Assembly (NCBI GenBank): GCA_965248135.1
Contig: CBDFIN010000011.1
Location: 248,001-312,000 of the forward strand
DNA from: SZUA-100 sp965248135
GTDB taxonomy: Bacteria; Pseudomonadota; Alphaproteobacteria; Rhizobiales; Rhizobiaceae
DNA: 64,000 bases
Direction of reading: 5' to 3'
In this document: positions 9,152 through 17,815 of the stretch, piece by piece
Layout: every line of letters starts with the position of its first letter
Position numbering within the stretch: position 1 is the first letter of the stretch
The notes under the pieces: generated by a model
Told to the model about the DNA's origin: nothing
Database searches by the model: none
What the model saw: the letters and a program-made list of their open reading frames with translations, nothing else
Position numbers and translations under genes: made by a program

Positions 9152-9994
9152 TCAAACCGAGAAATCGACGATGGTCTGACCGGTGCCTGAACTACCGAAA
9201 TAGGGGGTGAGAACCTCGGTGTGTCCGCTATAGGTATCCCAGCCCAGCGCACCAAACAGCATCGCCGTATCGATCATGCCGCATTCGCCCTGACAGTGCA
9301 CTGCATAGTCAGGCAGCATTTCAAGAAATGGCAACCACTCCCCATTTCTCCATAGTTCAAGCACCCTTATGTCCATCTGGCGATTGAATTCGCCGTTCAC
9401 CTTGTTGAGATAATCATGCGAAACGGCGTTGTCGGCAAAAGCATGCGACAGTGAACCGCTGGCATAGACCGCCACCTTGCGGCCTGATGCGGCGATGGCT
9501 TCGGCAACCGCTTCGCCCATTTTGCGGCCTTCCTCAATCGATGCAAACTGGTTGGTGGCAATCGGCAGAACCCGGGCAAACGAGCCCTCGTTGATAAAGT
9601 GCATGGGCAGCAGCGAGCCATATTCGACAGCCATGTTCGCAGTGTCATGGGCGATACCGCGAAATCCGGCCGCATTGACCTTTTCGACAATCAGCTTTCC
9701 CAGTTCATTGTCGCCGTCATAGCCATATTCCATGTCATAAAGCATATGCGGTAATTCGTGGCTGGTGAAAATACCCTCGTGCCGCGATTTGGCGTTCAAG
9801 TGAAAACCCTGATTGACGATCCAGTGGGTATCGAAGATGACAAAAGTCTCAACTCCAATCGCCTTGGCGCGGGAACCAAGCTCACGGAAGCCGGCAATGG
9901 CACTGTCACGAATACCGTGGTATTTTTCTATCGTGTGCGACATCCAGATCGATGGCACATGGGTGATTTTCGCTGCCTGAATTATCTGTCCCAT
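9152..9994 (-). CDS. hpaD: 3,4-dihydroxyphenylacetate (homoprotocatechuate) 2,3-dioxygenase
   Basis: A class III (LigB-type) extradiol dioxygenase of 280 residues that opens the ring of homoprotocatechuate with O2 to give 5-carboxymethyl-2-hydroxymuconate semialdehyde. Recognisable segments are HVPSIWMSH at the N-terminus, VIFDTHWIVNQGFH, FTSHELPHMLY and the C-terminal HCQGECGMIDTAMLFGALGW. The ATG at 9994 overlaps the stop of hpaE (TGATG) with GGGAGAA just upstream; a GTG one codon earlier is the alternative. The hpaE-hpaD coupling and the nearby hpaF, hpaG and hpaR support the substrate assignment. Confidence 0.9.
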   Translation of the reverse strand: MGQIIQAAKITHVPSIWMSHTIEKYHGIRDSAIAGFRELGSRAKAIGVETFVIFDTHWIVNQGFHLNAKSRHEGIFTSHELPHMLYDMEYGYDGDNELGKLIVEKVNAAGFRGIAHDTANMAVEYGSLLPMHFINEGSFARVLPIATNQFASIEEGRKMGEAVAEAIAASGRKVAVYASGSLSHAFADNAVSHDYLNKVNGEFNRQMDIRVLELWRNGEWLPFLEMLPDYAVHCQGECGMIDTAMLFGALGWDTYSGHTEVLTPYFGSSGTGQTIVDFSV

Positions 9995-11538
9995 CACAAT
10001 TCTCCCTGTTTATCAAAAGCCTGGCCGGTGGCACCCAATTGCGGAATGTGGTGCTCACCGATGGCGAAGCCGATATGTTTTTGCTCCATATAAAACTCAA
10101 ATGACCAGTCACCGCCATCGCGGCCAATGCCTGATGCTTTGACGCCGCCAAATGGTGTCGGCAAATGACGCACGTTTTCAGAATTCACCCAGATCATCCC
10201 GGCCTCAAGCCTATCGGTAAACCGTAGCGCCCGGCCAATATGGTTGGTCCACACATAGCCGGTCAAGCCGTATTCAACATCGTTGGCAATTGCCAGTGCT
10301 TCATCTTCGCTGTCGAATGGAATCACGGTTAACACCGGTCCGAAAATTTCCTCCCGGGCGATGCGCATCTTGTTGTTAGCGCCGGTAAACAGGGTCGGCC
10401 TGACATAACAGCCCGGACCCTCAATGACCTCGCCACCGGCGGCTATGGTAGCACCATCTGATTTGGCGACATCGAAGTAGGACGACACTTTGTCGAGGTG
10501 CACCGGGTGGATCAACGGGCCGATTTCGGTAGTCGGATCAAGCGGATGGCCGACCTTGATATTGTTTACACGCTCAACCAGGCGCTCGACAAACCGATCA
10601 TGCACCGGTTGATGCAATAACAACCGGCTGGAAGAGGTGCAGCGTTCACCATTGAGCGAGTAGATCATGAACACTGCCGCATTCAGTGCGCGTTCCAGAT
10701 CAGCATCATCGAAAACGATAACCGGGTTCTTGCCACCCAATTCGAAGTGAACCCGTTTTAGGGTATCGGCACCCTGTTTCATGATCATCGAGCCGGTTTT
10801 GGATTCACCAACAAAAGCAATTGCTTTGATGTCGGGATGTTCGGTCAGGCTTTTGCCGGCATCCTCGCCAAAACCATTGACCAGGTTCCACACCCCTTTG
10901 GGCAAGCCCGCCTCCTCGGCAATTTCGACCAGCAATCTGGCGGTCAGGGGGGAAAATTCGGCCGGTTTGTGAACCACCGTGCAGCCGGCGGCCAGCGCCG
11001 GTGCAATCTTCCAGGTGGAGAGCATAAATGGCGTGTTCCAGGGCGTGATAATACCCACAGGACCTATCGGCAGCCGGGTTGTCACGTTCATCAATGTCGG
11101 TGAGGGCAGAGACTGGCCATTGCGCGCGTCGGGCGCACGGTCGGCAAAGAAGCGGAAATTTTCCGCCCCACGCAAGGCGGCCTTCGACATGAAGCGCAGG
11201 GCCTGGCCAGTATCCATGCATTCAATCATGGCGATCTCGTCGGCGCGGGCAACAATCGCGTCAGCAATCTTATGCAGAATTTTCTTGCGTTCCACCAGCG
11301 GCATATCCCGCCAGGCAGGAAAGGCTCTTTTTGCAGCCTGTGCCGCCTGATCGATATCGGCCGCAGCACCCTTGGCGACATTGCAGATCACTTTTCCATC
11401 TACCGGCGATATTGATTCAAAAATCTCGCCGAAAGCAGCTGCACGATCCTCGCCATCAATGCGGTTCAACACGCCGGTCTCGTTAAACTGGCCAACAAAG
11501 GCCTCGTATCGGGCAATGTTTTCGTCTAGCGGGGACAT
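9994..11538 (-). CDS. hpaE: 5-carboxymethyl-2-hydroxymuconate semialdehyde dehydrogenase
   Basis: An NAD-dependent aldehyde dehydrogenase of 514 residues that oxidises the ring-cleavage semialdehyde to the dicarboxylic acid. The ALDH motifs are present: PWNTPFMLSTWK, the general-base glutamate in FELGGKNP, and the catalytic cysteine in NGERCTSSSR. It starts 4 bases after hpaF and its stop overlaps the hpaD start, so the three genes are one transcription unit. The family fold is certain; the specific substrate rests on the operon context. Confidence 0.92.
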   Translation of the reverse strand: MSPLDENIARYEAFVGQFNETGVLNRIDGEDRAAAFGEIFESISPVDGKVICNVAKGAAADIDQAAQAAKRAFPAWRDMPLVERKKILHKIADAIVARADEIAMIECMDTGQALRFMSKAALRGAENFRFFADRAPDARNGQSLPSPTLMNVTTRLPIGPVGIITPWNTPFMLSTWKIAPALAAGCTVVHKPAEFSPLTARLLVEIAEEAGLPKGVWNLVNGFGEDAGKSLTEHPDIKAIAFVGESKTGSMIMKQGADTLKRVHFELGGKNPVIVFDDADLERALNAAVFMIYSLNGERCTSSSRLLLHQPVHDRFVERLVERVNNIKVGHPLDPTTEIGPLIHPVHLDKVSSYFDVAKSDGATIAAGGEVIEGPGCYVRPTLFTGANNKMRIAREEIFGPVLTVIPFDSEDEALAIANDVEYGLTGYVWTNHIGRALRFTDRLEAGMIWVNSENVRHLPTPFGGVKASGIGRDGGDWSFEFYMEQKHIGFAIGEHHIPQLGATGQAFDKQGEL

Positions 11539-11542
11539 ATTA

Positions 11543-11929
11543 TCATTCCTCGGTAAGAAAGTTGCGGATGGAATTGCGCTTGGGGCTTAATTCCGCGTCG
11601 ATGTTGCGCATTTCGAAAGAAAGGGCGAGCGGACGGGCGGCAAATAATGGTTCGAGATATTTCTCCGCCGCCATAAAAATCTGCTGAGTAGCTTTTTTGC
11701 GCAACTCCAGCGACCGGCCTTCGCGCAAACGAACGGTGATATCGATAAAGCCCGCATCAAGCTTGCCATCGGCGATCGCCAGCGCATCGCATTTGTAGGC
11801 GCGCACTCGAATGCCAGCGACCGGAAAAACACCGGTTTCAAGCCCCGCAACCCGAAGCATCTCACAAAAACCCTGCATATCGACATCGCGCTCGATGTCA
11901 GGGGAATATTCGACGATAAAATGTGGCAA
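11543..11929 (-). CDS. hpaF: 5-carboxymethyl-2-hydroxymuconate delta-isomerase
   Basis: A 128-residue tautomerase-superfamily enzyme that isomerises 5-carboxymethyl-2-hydroxymuconate in the homoprotocatechuate pathway. The protein begins Met-Pro (MPHFIVEYSPDIE), leaving Pro1 as the expected catalytic base after Met removal, and the length matches the CHMI family. The start codon is TTG at 11929, directly preceded by a stop in the same frame, which fixes the N-terminus. It is the first gene of the minus-strand arm, facing the intergenic palindrome. Confidence 0.92.
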   Translation of the reverse strand: MPHFIVEYSPDIERDVDMQGFCEMLRVAGLETGVFPVAGIRVRAYKCDALAIADGKLDAGFIDITVRLREGRSLELRKKATQQIFMAAEKYLEPLFAARPLALSFEMRNIDAELSPKRNSIRNFLTEE

Positions 11930-11945
11930 TCAAAACATCCGGCTG

Positions 11946-11997
11946 TTGACGAATAAATAATTAACATGTTAATTACATAGCTCAGAATTGCTGTCAA
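11946..11997. promoter_or_regulatory. Divergent hpa promoter region with perfect 16-bp palindrome (probable HpaR operator)
   Basis: The 87-bp gap between hpaF and the aldolase gene holds the perfect palindrome AATTAACATGTTAATT at 11959-11974. On the minus strand TTGACA (11997-11992) is followed after 16 bases by TAATTA, which runs into the palindrome. On the plus strand TTGACG (11946-11951) is followed after about 18 bases by an AT-rich hexamer in the palindrome's right half. A single bound dimer would therefore cover both -10 regions. HpaR, a MarR-family repressor encoded at 13831, is the obvious candidate; that pairing is inferred. Confidence 0.72.
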
Positions 11998-12016
11998 GCG
12001 CCCAAAAGGATGTCTC

Positions 12017-12919
12017 ATGTTATCAATCGACAAGGAATTCTTACATGGTTCGATCCCGCCCCTGGTCACACCGTTTAAAAATGGTGAAGTCGATTACGAC
12101 GCCTATGCCGGACTGGTCGAGTTTCAACTGAGCGAGGGATCCCATGGCATTCTGGTCAATGGTACAACATCTGAACCTTCATCTTTGACCATCGAGGAGC
12201 GAAACCGCATCGTCGATGTAGCGGTAGAGGCGGCTTGCGGCAAGATCACGGTGGTTGCGGCCACCGGTTCACAAAGCTATGCCGAAACCGAAGCGCTGAC
12301 CCGCCATGCGGCGAATAAGCCCGATGTCGATGCCTTGTTGATCGTCACGCCTTATTATTCACGGCCACCGCAGCGTGGCATTGTTGCGTACTACCGCAAG
12401 CTCAATCAACTACACGACAAGCCGTGGATGATCTATCACATTCCCGGCAGGGCGGCGGTTGATGTCAAGATCGGCACAGCCCGTGAGATTGATCGTGTGT
12501 GCCCGACATTTGTCGGCATGAAACATGCTTCTCTCGACCTTGGCTACGTCACTGACCTGTTTGAGGAAGTGAATGACGATTTGCGCGTATTTGTTGGTCT
12601 GGAGGAGCTGTCGTTTCCAATGATGGCGGTCGGCGCATGCGGGTTGATGAATGCAGTTGGCAATCTTCGTCCAAAGCCGTTAGCGCAAATGTGCGAAGCG
12701 GTATGGGAAGGCGATCTCCACGCCGGCCGCCAGCTGCATCGGGCCCTGTTTGAAATCAATAAGGCGGTGTTTTATGACATCAACCCGATCCCGATGAAAT
12801 ATATGATGAAGCGGCTGGGCATCATGCCAAAGAACGAGCACCGGTTGCCGCTGATGCCGGCGACTGCGGAACTGGAGAGCCGGCTTGACGCGGTGCTTGA
12901 AAAGACGGGATTGGTGTGA
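12017..12919 (+). CDS. DapA-family aldolase of the homoprotocatechuate cluster
   Basis: A 300-residue class I aldolase/lyase of the dihydrodipicolinate synthase (N-acetylneuraminate lyase) superfamily. It has GTTSEPSSLT where DapA has GTTGE, the YHIPGRAAV tyrosine region, and the Schiff-base lysine in GMKHAS. In homoprotocatechuate clusters, DapA-family members are found where the class II HpaI aldolase would be, so it may split 4-hydroxy-2-oxoheptane-1,7-dioate into pyruvate and succinate semialdehyde. The ATG at 12017 follows AAAGGA. True lysine-pathway DapA activity is less likely given the operon, but not excluded. Confidence 0.8.
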   Translation: MLSIDKEFLHGSIPPLVTPFKNGEVDYDAYAGLVEFQLSEGSHGILVNGTTSEPSSLTIEERNRIVDVAVEAACGKITVVAATGSQSYAETEALTRHAANKPDVDALLIVTPYYSRPPQRGIVAYYRKLNQLHDKPWMIYHIPGRAAVDVKIGTAREIDRVCPTFVGMKHASLDLGYVTDLFEEVNDDLRVFVGLEELSFPMMAVGACGLMNAVGNLRPKPLAQMCEAVWEGDLHAGRQLHRALFEINKAVFYDINPIPMKYMMKRLGIMPKNEHRLPLMPATAELESRLDAVLEKTGLV

Positions 12920-13779
12920 TGCGGTTATTCACTTTCCAACACCACCGCAGCAAACGAGCCGGTGCTGAAAGGAAGGGTGGTGTTGTCGATCTTTCAGCGC
13001 GCATGGATGGCATTAGTATTGGCGAGTTGATCGCCAGCGGGCGCCTTGAGGAGGCGGCGCAAATTGCGGCAACCTCCAACACGGACTTTCTGTTTAACGA
13101 TATTATAGTCGATCTGCCGATCTACGATCCACCGATGATATATTGCGTCGGTGTCAACTATATGAACCGCAACGAGGAATATCGTGATGGTTCCAAGGCA
13201 CCGCAATATCCATCGCTGTTCGTGCGCAGCCCGGCGTCTTTCGCCGCCCACGGTGATACCATCTTGTTGCCGCCGGAATCAGAGCAGCTCGACTATGAGG
13301 GGGAAATCGTTCTCGTTATCGGCAAACAGGGTCGCCGCATCGCCCAGAAGAATGCGATGGACCATGTTGCCGGCTTGACCATCATGAACGAAGGTTCGAT
13401 CCGCGACTGGATCCGACACGGCAAGTTCAACGTTACACCAGGTAAAAACTGGTATCGTTCAGGTGGTCTCGGCCCATGGATCGAAACCGACATTTCAAAC
13501 CTGAATATGACCGATTTACATATTGAAACAAAGGTCAATGGCGAATTGCGCCAGGCGGATACGACGGCATCATTGGCCTTTCCATTCACCCGCATCATTG
13601 AATATATTTCCACATTTGCACCATTGCGGCCAGGCGATCTGATCGCCACGGGAACCCCCTCCGGATCGGGCGGTCGCTATGACCCGCCCAGGTGGCTCAA
13701 GCCGGGAGACACTATCGAAGTGACAGTGGAAGGTGTAGGAACATTGTCGAACACAGTCGAAAAAGAAGTGATTGAATAA
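12919..13779 (+). CDS. hpaG: Fumarylacetoacetate hydrolase family protein (HpaG-like isomerase/decarboxylase)
   Basis: A 286-residue FAH-fold protein. The metal-site glutamates of the family lie in LDYEGEIVLVIG, and CVGVNYMNRNEEY, NEGSIRDW and the C-terminal LIATGTPSGSGGRYDPP are typical. In this pathway HpaG decarboxylates 5-oxopent-3-ene-1,2,5-tricarboxylate and isomerises the product. E. coli HpaG is a two-domain protein of about 430 residues, whereas this is one domain, so it may carry out only one of the two steps. The start overlaps the aldolase stop (TGATG); a GTG at 12916 is also in frame. Confidence 0.83.
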   Translation: MRLFTFQHHRSKRAGAERKGGVVDLSARMDGISIGELIASGRLEEAAQIAATSNTDFLFNDIIVDLPIYDPPMIYCVGVNYMNRNEEYRDGSKAPQYPSLFVRSPASFAAHGDTILLPPESEQLDYEGEIVLVIGKQGRRIAQKNAMDHVAGLTIMNEGSIRDWIRHGKFNVTPGKNWYRSGGLGPWIETDISNLNMTDLHIETKVNGELRQADTTASLAFPFTRIIEYISTFAPLRPGDLIATGTPSGSGGRYDPPRWLKPGDTIEVTVEGVGTLSNTVEKEVIE

Positions 13780-13830
13780 CACTCAAACCGCTGGTGCCTG
13801 CCAGGTTGGCCGGGGAAAGAGAAGCCGTCT

Positions 13831-14280
13831 GTGAATAACAAGGTAGTGGAGCGTCCACGCGAGACGTCAAAATCTTTGCCGATTGCCCTGTTGCGCGCGC
13901 GCGAAGCGGTTATGGCGCGGTTCCGTCCGCTGCTCGCCGAACGCGGATTTACCGAACAACAATGGCGGGTATTGCGGGTGCTGGACGAGGCCGGACCGTT
14001 GGATGCCACGCAAATTGCGGAAAAAAGCGTCATCCTTACCCCGTCAATCACCCGGATTCTAAAAACCCTGGAAGACCGTCAGATGATCAATCGTGCAAGC
14101 CATCCGTCCGATGGCAGGCGGATGACCATCACGATATCGAAAAAGGCGCGTCATCTGGTTGCCGATGCGGTGTCAGGTTCGAACGCAATTTACGCGGAAA
14201 TCGAGCAGATATACGGTAAGCGTAAATTGAACAAGCTGCTGGAAATGCTTGAAGAAATTTCCAAAATCGCTCCCCGATGA
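13831..14280 (+). CDS. hpaR: MarR-family regulator of homoprotocatechuate degradation
   Basis: A 149-residue winged-helix protein. The segment FTEQQWRVLRVLDEAG followed by DATQIAEKSVILTPSITRIL is the MarR helix-turn-helix, and the wing (ASHPSDGRRMTITIS) follows, as in HpaR. It closes the plus-strand arm 51 bases after the HpaG-like gene, using a GTG start at 13831. HpaR of E. coli represses the meta-cleavage operon until homoprotocatechuate or related acids bind; the 16-bp palindrome at 11959 is a likely target here. Confidence 0.88.
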   Translation: MNNKVVERPRETSKSLPIALLRAREAVMARFRPLLAERGFTEQQWRVLRVLDEAGPLDATQIAEKSVILTPSITRILKTLEDRQMINRASHPSDGRRMTITISKKARHLVADAVSGSNAIYAEIEQIYGKRKLNKLLEMLEEISKIAPR

Positions 14281-14292
14281 ATTGACCATCCC

Positions 14293-14919
14293 TTACTCTT
14301 CACTGGCCTTAATCGCCGCAATAATAACAGATTTCGGCTCGGTGGCACAGATTTTTCGGCACAAGCCGCAGCCGGTACATTTTTCCATGTCTATTTGTGG
14401 GCGGGTCATATCCCATAGAATTGCGCCGGGAACCGGACAAACCGAGCCACATGCGCCACATTCAGGGCCTGAATAGGGCAGACACATGGCGGTGTCGATG
14501 CGGGCTTCGCTGAGCCGCGGCAATATCGGCGGCAGCTCCCCGCCGTCTTCTTCCGGTTCTTCCGGTTCAGGCAGATTTAGTGCGCCCGGTTCGCAAGCCG
14601 CAACACAGGGCCAGTCGGCGCACAAATGACACGCCCCATGGGTCAGATCGAGCGCCGGGGTTGATACAATTTCGATGCCGAGCTTGGCCGAAAGCGGAAA
14701 TATGGTGTCGTGTGGGCAGGCTCCGATACAGTCATGACAACGGGTGCATTTGACTAAAAAATCGATCTCGTTTGAGGCAAATGGCGGACGGATATAACGT
14801 GACGCGCGTTGTCCAATTCGGACCTCGGCAACATCCATGGCAGCCTTGGCCGCCTTGTGAGCACCAAGGCGGAAAAAGTTGCGGCGTGAGAGAATTTCTT
14901 CATTATCGGACATTGCCAC
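14293..14919 (-). CDS. NapF-like ferredoxin protein
   Basis: A 208-residue protein with four 4Fe-4S-type cysteine groups: CTRCHDCIGACP, CHLCADWPCVAACEP, CGACGSVCPVP and CTGCGLCRKIC. The N-terminus (LSRRNFFRLG) resembles the short NapF leader. NapF in known nitrate reductase systems is a cytoplasmic Fe-S protein that helps mature or reduce NapA. It is the last gene of the nine-gene operon, starting right after the polytopic ferredoxin gene. A Glu/Pro-rich linker (about residues 118-130) between the second and third cluster groups is unusual. Confidence 0.8.
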   Translation of the reverse strand: MAMSDNEEILSRRNFFRLGAHKAAKAAMDVAEVRIGQRASRYIRPPFASNEIDFLVKCTRCHDCIGACPHDTIFPLSAKLGIEIVSTPALDLTHGACHLCADWPCVAACEPGALNLPEPEEPEEDGGELPPILPRLSEARIDTAMCLPYSGPECGACGSVCPVPGAILWDMTRPQIDMEKCTGCGLCRKICATEPKSVIIAAIKASEE

Positions 14920-16449
14920 CTACATACGCATCATCATTGGCTGCATCAACATCCACAGATGAAATGATGTCATCACTACTGCGAAGCCAAACATTGGCGC
15001 GAGCTGTATCGAAGTCGCCGAGTTTTTCGCCAGTAATTGCCCGCCCCGGCGGCGGACTACCAGCATAGCGACAATAAATCCCAGCACCATCAGTGTCGCC
15101 TGTGCCATTGCGAGCACTTGCGGTGAGACCGCCATATCCATCATTCGCATGTGCCGTTCGCTGGCCGAAAGCGGCAATGTGCCAATTCCCAGGGGGTTGG
15201 CAAACACGCCGCCCATGCCGTTGGTTTCGCGCAATAAATGAGAAAGATTGTGGGCAAGGTGATAGGCAAATGCCAACGGTAAAGCGATAAATGCCAACCG
15301 TATGAAAATTTCCCGGATCGCATGTCCGCCGCCGGTTGTCCATCTGGTCAACAATACGACGAGACCATAAAGTGCTACCGGCACAGCAATTGCCGCTATC
15401 ATGGCAATTGAAAAGCTTGGCAGCAATTGACCGCTGTCACCGATCAGGCGGGCAATTCGGCGTATGCCGGTTTCCCAGAACCCGAGCATGGTGAGGCCGT
15501 GAAATCCGGTCAACGCCAGCAATACAATCATGAACCAGGCCTCATCCCAGCGGGGCCTGGCACCTTCTAGCGCTTCGCTGCTGGGTGGCCGTAAACGCCA
15601 GGCGACATTTTTGTGGGGGCACGAGCGCACGCAGTTGCCGCACGAGGTGCAAAAGGTATTTTGCTTTAACCGGCCCATAACCAGATGGGTGGGGCAGGGT
15701 TCAACCTCTCCGTTGCCATAATAGCATTCAAGCGTGGTGCATGTGGCACAAATATCGGCCTTTTGTGCTCGCAGTTCCACCGGCGCCAATTGGGCATAAA
15801 ATCCGATGGTACGGCCGACCGGACAGGCATATCGGCAAAACGCCTTGCGCTCAAAAACCGCCAGAAAGATGATGGCCAACAATACAATAGCAAGCGCCAA
15901 AAGCGCGGTGGCGTAGGGGCTGGTAGTTATCCCGACGCCAAGCTCAAGCCAGGTAAGGCCAATGAACATTGCCAGTGCCGGCCAGACATTGCGCAGCTTC
16001 ATTGGCATACGAATGCCGAGCGAATTTCCAGAATTGCTCTTCCGCCACAGACAAAATCGAACCGCAATATTCGATAATGTGTCCCACGGACAAATGGCGC
16101 ACCAGGCGCTGCCGGCAAACAGTACCGAGATTATCACCCCGGTCCACCAAAGGTTCCAGGTGAGCATGGTGGCAAAGTTGCGTTCTGCCATCGGGGTGCC
16201 GGCAAGACCTGCCCAAATCACCAGCAGGAACAATCCGGCGACGAGAGTTTTTAGAGGAATCAAAAACCACGGATGAAACCACAATTTTCCGAGCAGGCGG
16301 CCTGCAGCGCCTGATAATAAATAATCTTTCTTGACGGTGTCGACCAGCGGCGCACCGGTGACCGGCGCAAACAGACCCCACACCAATACTGCCGCCATTA
16401 CTGCGACGACCACAGCGCCCCAGGCAACCGGAAGACCGGAATGCATCAT
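14920..16449 (-). CDS. Polytopic NapH/NosR-type ferredoxin membrane protein
   Basis: About 509 residues with some ten hydrophobic segments. Two redox motifs of the NapH/NosR/RdxA type are visible, CAICPWD and CRYACPVG, followed by a soluble ferredoxin segment with CATCTTLEC and CTSCGNCVRSCPH. Such proteins oxidise quinol or pass electrons across the inner membrane. It is longer than ordinary NapH, with extra C-terminal membrane helices and a run of methionines at the end. The start is taken at 16449, where AAGGGA precedes two ATGs; a GTG at 16521 overlapping the upstream gene would add 24 residues. It is the second NapH-type protein in the operon. Confidence 0.75.
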   Translation of the reverse strand: MMHSGLPVAWGAVVVAVMAAVLVWGLFAPVTGAPLVDTVKKDYLLSGAAGRLLGKLWFHPWFLIPLKTLVAGLFLLVIWAGLAGTPMAERNFATMLTWNLWWTGVIISVLFAGSAWCAICPWDTLSNIAVRFCLWRKSNSGNSLGIRMPMKLRNVWPALAMFIGLTWLELGVGITTSPYATALLALAIVLLAIIFLAVFERKAFCRYACPVGRTIGFYAQLAPVELRAQKADICATCTTLECYYGNGEVEPCPTHLVMGRLKQNTFCTSCGNCVRSCPHKNVAWRLRPPSSEALEGARPRWDEAWFMIVLLALTGFHGLTMLGFWETGIRRIARLIGDSGQLLPSFSIAMIAAIAVPVALYGLVVLLTRWTTGGGHAIREIFIRLAFIALPLAFAYHLAHNLSHLLRETNGMGGVFANPLGIGTLPLSASERHMRMMDMAVSPQVLAMAQATLMVLGFIVAMLVVRRRGGQLLAKNSATSIQLAPMFGFAVVMTSFHLWMLMQPMMMRM

Positions 16450-16501
16450 TAATCCCTTCGGGGTTGCGCGATGGATGCTGCTGCCAGCAGACTTGTTTCG
16501 G

Positions 16502-17131
16502 TCAATTTTTGCCCTTTTCACCGGTTGAATGAGAATTGCGGGTCTGGCCGCTTAGGGCGCGGCGACGCTGAATCAGGCCAACACCAACAAGCACAATTAC
16601 TATTAGCCCGGCGGCAATGCCTATCGGTCCATAGGGCGAAGGCGCACCGACCTGTAGGGGGAAATCAATCGTATAGGGGGTCTCACCATCCACAAAACTG
16701 GCCGTTATCGTATAGGCGCCACGCTGGCTAAAAACAAAGCCCTGCCTGTAAACGTGATCGTCAAGCACCTGGGCGCCGAGTTTTTCGCTGCCCGACCCGG
16801 CACCGAACCAGCGTAGCCAGCTGTCGTCGCGCACGGAGAATTCAACCTTGCCATCAAAGGCAGGGCCGCCATCCAGCGGGCGGACATAGAGATTGACCCT
16901 GCCTGCCTCATTGGGGCGCGGAAATGCCGGATATACCATATAGTTGACGAAATAGTCGCCGATCTGGGTTTCGACCTGCATCGCCGATGGGGTGTTGCTG
17001 TCTTCGTTGAGCGCGTAGGAGGGACGCCCAAGCACGTGATGGGCGCCTGTGCTGCTGAGTAGCGAAAGCCAACAGACAAAAGCCAGAAAAACCGCAAAGG
17101 CCGCTTTTTGGCAGGGACGAGTTCGTTTCAT
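16502..17131 (-). CDS. Periplasmic, C-terminally anchored protein of unknown function in the Nap-like operon
   Basis: A 209-residue protein with an N-terminal signal peptide (hydrophobic residues about 9-28), a beta-rich periplasmic domain (about 30-165, with QIGDYFVNYMVYPAFPRP) and one C-terminal membrane helix (about 172-190) followed by a basic tail. The layout resembles YtkA/FixH-like domain proteins, but I do not recognise a defined family. It contains no heme or Fe-S motif. It sits three bases after the second NapG-like gene and overlaps the possible GTG start of the next gene, so it is firmly within the operon. A scaffold or metal-handling role would be a guess. Confidence 0.7.
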   Translation of the reverse strand: MKRTRPCQKAAFAVFLAFVCWLSLLSSTGAHHVLGRPSYALNEDSNTPSAMQVETQIGDYFVNYMVYPAFPRPNEAGRVNLYVRPLDGGPAFDGKVEFSVRDDSWLRWFGAGSGSEKLGAQVLDDHVYRQGFVFSQRGAYTITASFVDGETPYTIDFPLQVGAPSPYGPIGIAAGLIVIVLVGVGLIQRRRALSGQTRNSHSTGEKGKN

Positions 17132-17134
17132 TGT

Positions 17135-17815
17135 CTATGCCGTGTGCCGAGCCACAGTTCCCTGTTTTTTCTCAACAATCCAGATCGGTGTACTGGGGTG
17201 AGGGCAGACTTCAACACATAAACCGCAACCCACGCAAGCATTGTGAACGACGGGTTTGTATTGGTTCCACTCCCTAAAACTGATGGCCTTGTTGCCGAGC
17301 GGGCAGATGGTGACACATGCTCCGCAAATGCCCGTGTCGACCCAGGGATAACAGGCGGAACGGTCAATCTGGGCGATGCCCATACCTATCGCCTCGCGGG
17401 GCAGTTCAGTTAACGCTTCCGTCGGGCACACCTCCATGCATTTATTGCACAAGGTACAAGCCTTTTCGGCCGCGTCAATGTAGGGCGTATTGGCGTTTGC
17501 ACCACCGTCTCGCAGATAAAATTTGATACAACGCGGCGGGCAAACTTCGCCGCACAGGCCACAGCCTATACAGGCGCTGATAAATGCACTTTCTTGCTGC
17601 AGGGCACCAGGTGGCCGCAGGATATTGCGCTGTGATGTTCGCAGGATATTGCGTTTGTTTTTGTCAGCAGTAGTCGGATCTATCGCCTGGCGAGTAGCAG
17701 GATGCAACAAACGGGCAGCACCGAACGGTAATAACATAAAGGCAAGAGCGACCACCCCACCGCCCGCTTTCTGCAAGAAGTTGCGGCGGTCATCCTTCTT
17801 GGCCTTTTTCGACAT
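17135..17815 (-). CDS. NapG-like periplasmic ferredoxin
   Basis: A 226-residue protein with a twin-arginine-like leader (DDRRNFLQKAGGG, then a hydrophobic stretch) and four 4Fe-4S groups: CIGCGLCGEVCPPRC, CTLCNKCMEVCP, CGACVTICPLG with an upstream Cys, and CVGCGLCVEVCP. This is the NapG/MauM arrangement; NapG pairs with NapH to feed electrons from quinol to the periplasm. Its ATG overlaps the stop of the preceding NapH-like gene by one base. It is the second NapG-type protein of the operon (the other is at 18831-19427). Confidence 0.85.
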   Translation of the reverse strand: MSKKAKKDDRRNFLQKAGGGVVALAFMLLPFGAARLLHPATRQAIDPTTADKNKRNILRTSQRNILRPPGALQQESAFISACIGCGLCGEVCPPRCIKFYLRDGGANANTPYIDAAEKACTLCNKCMEVCPTEALTELPREAIGMGIAQIDRSACYPWVDTGICGACVTICPLGNKAISFREWNQYKPVVHNACVGCGLCVEVCPHPSTPIWIVEKKQGTVARHTA

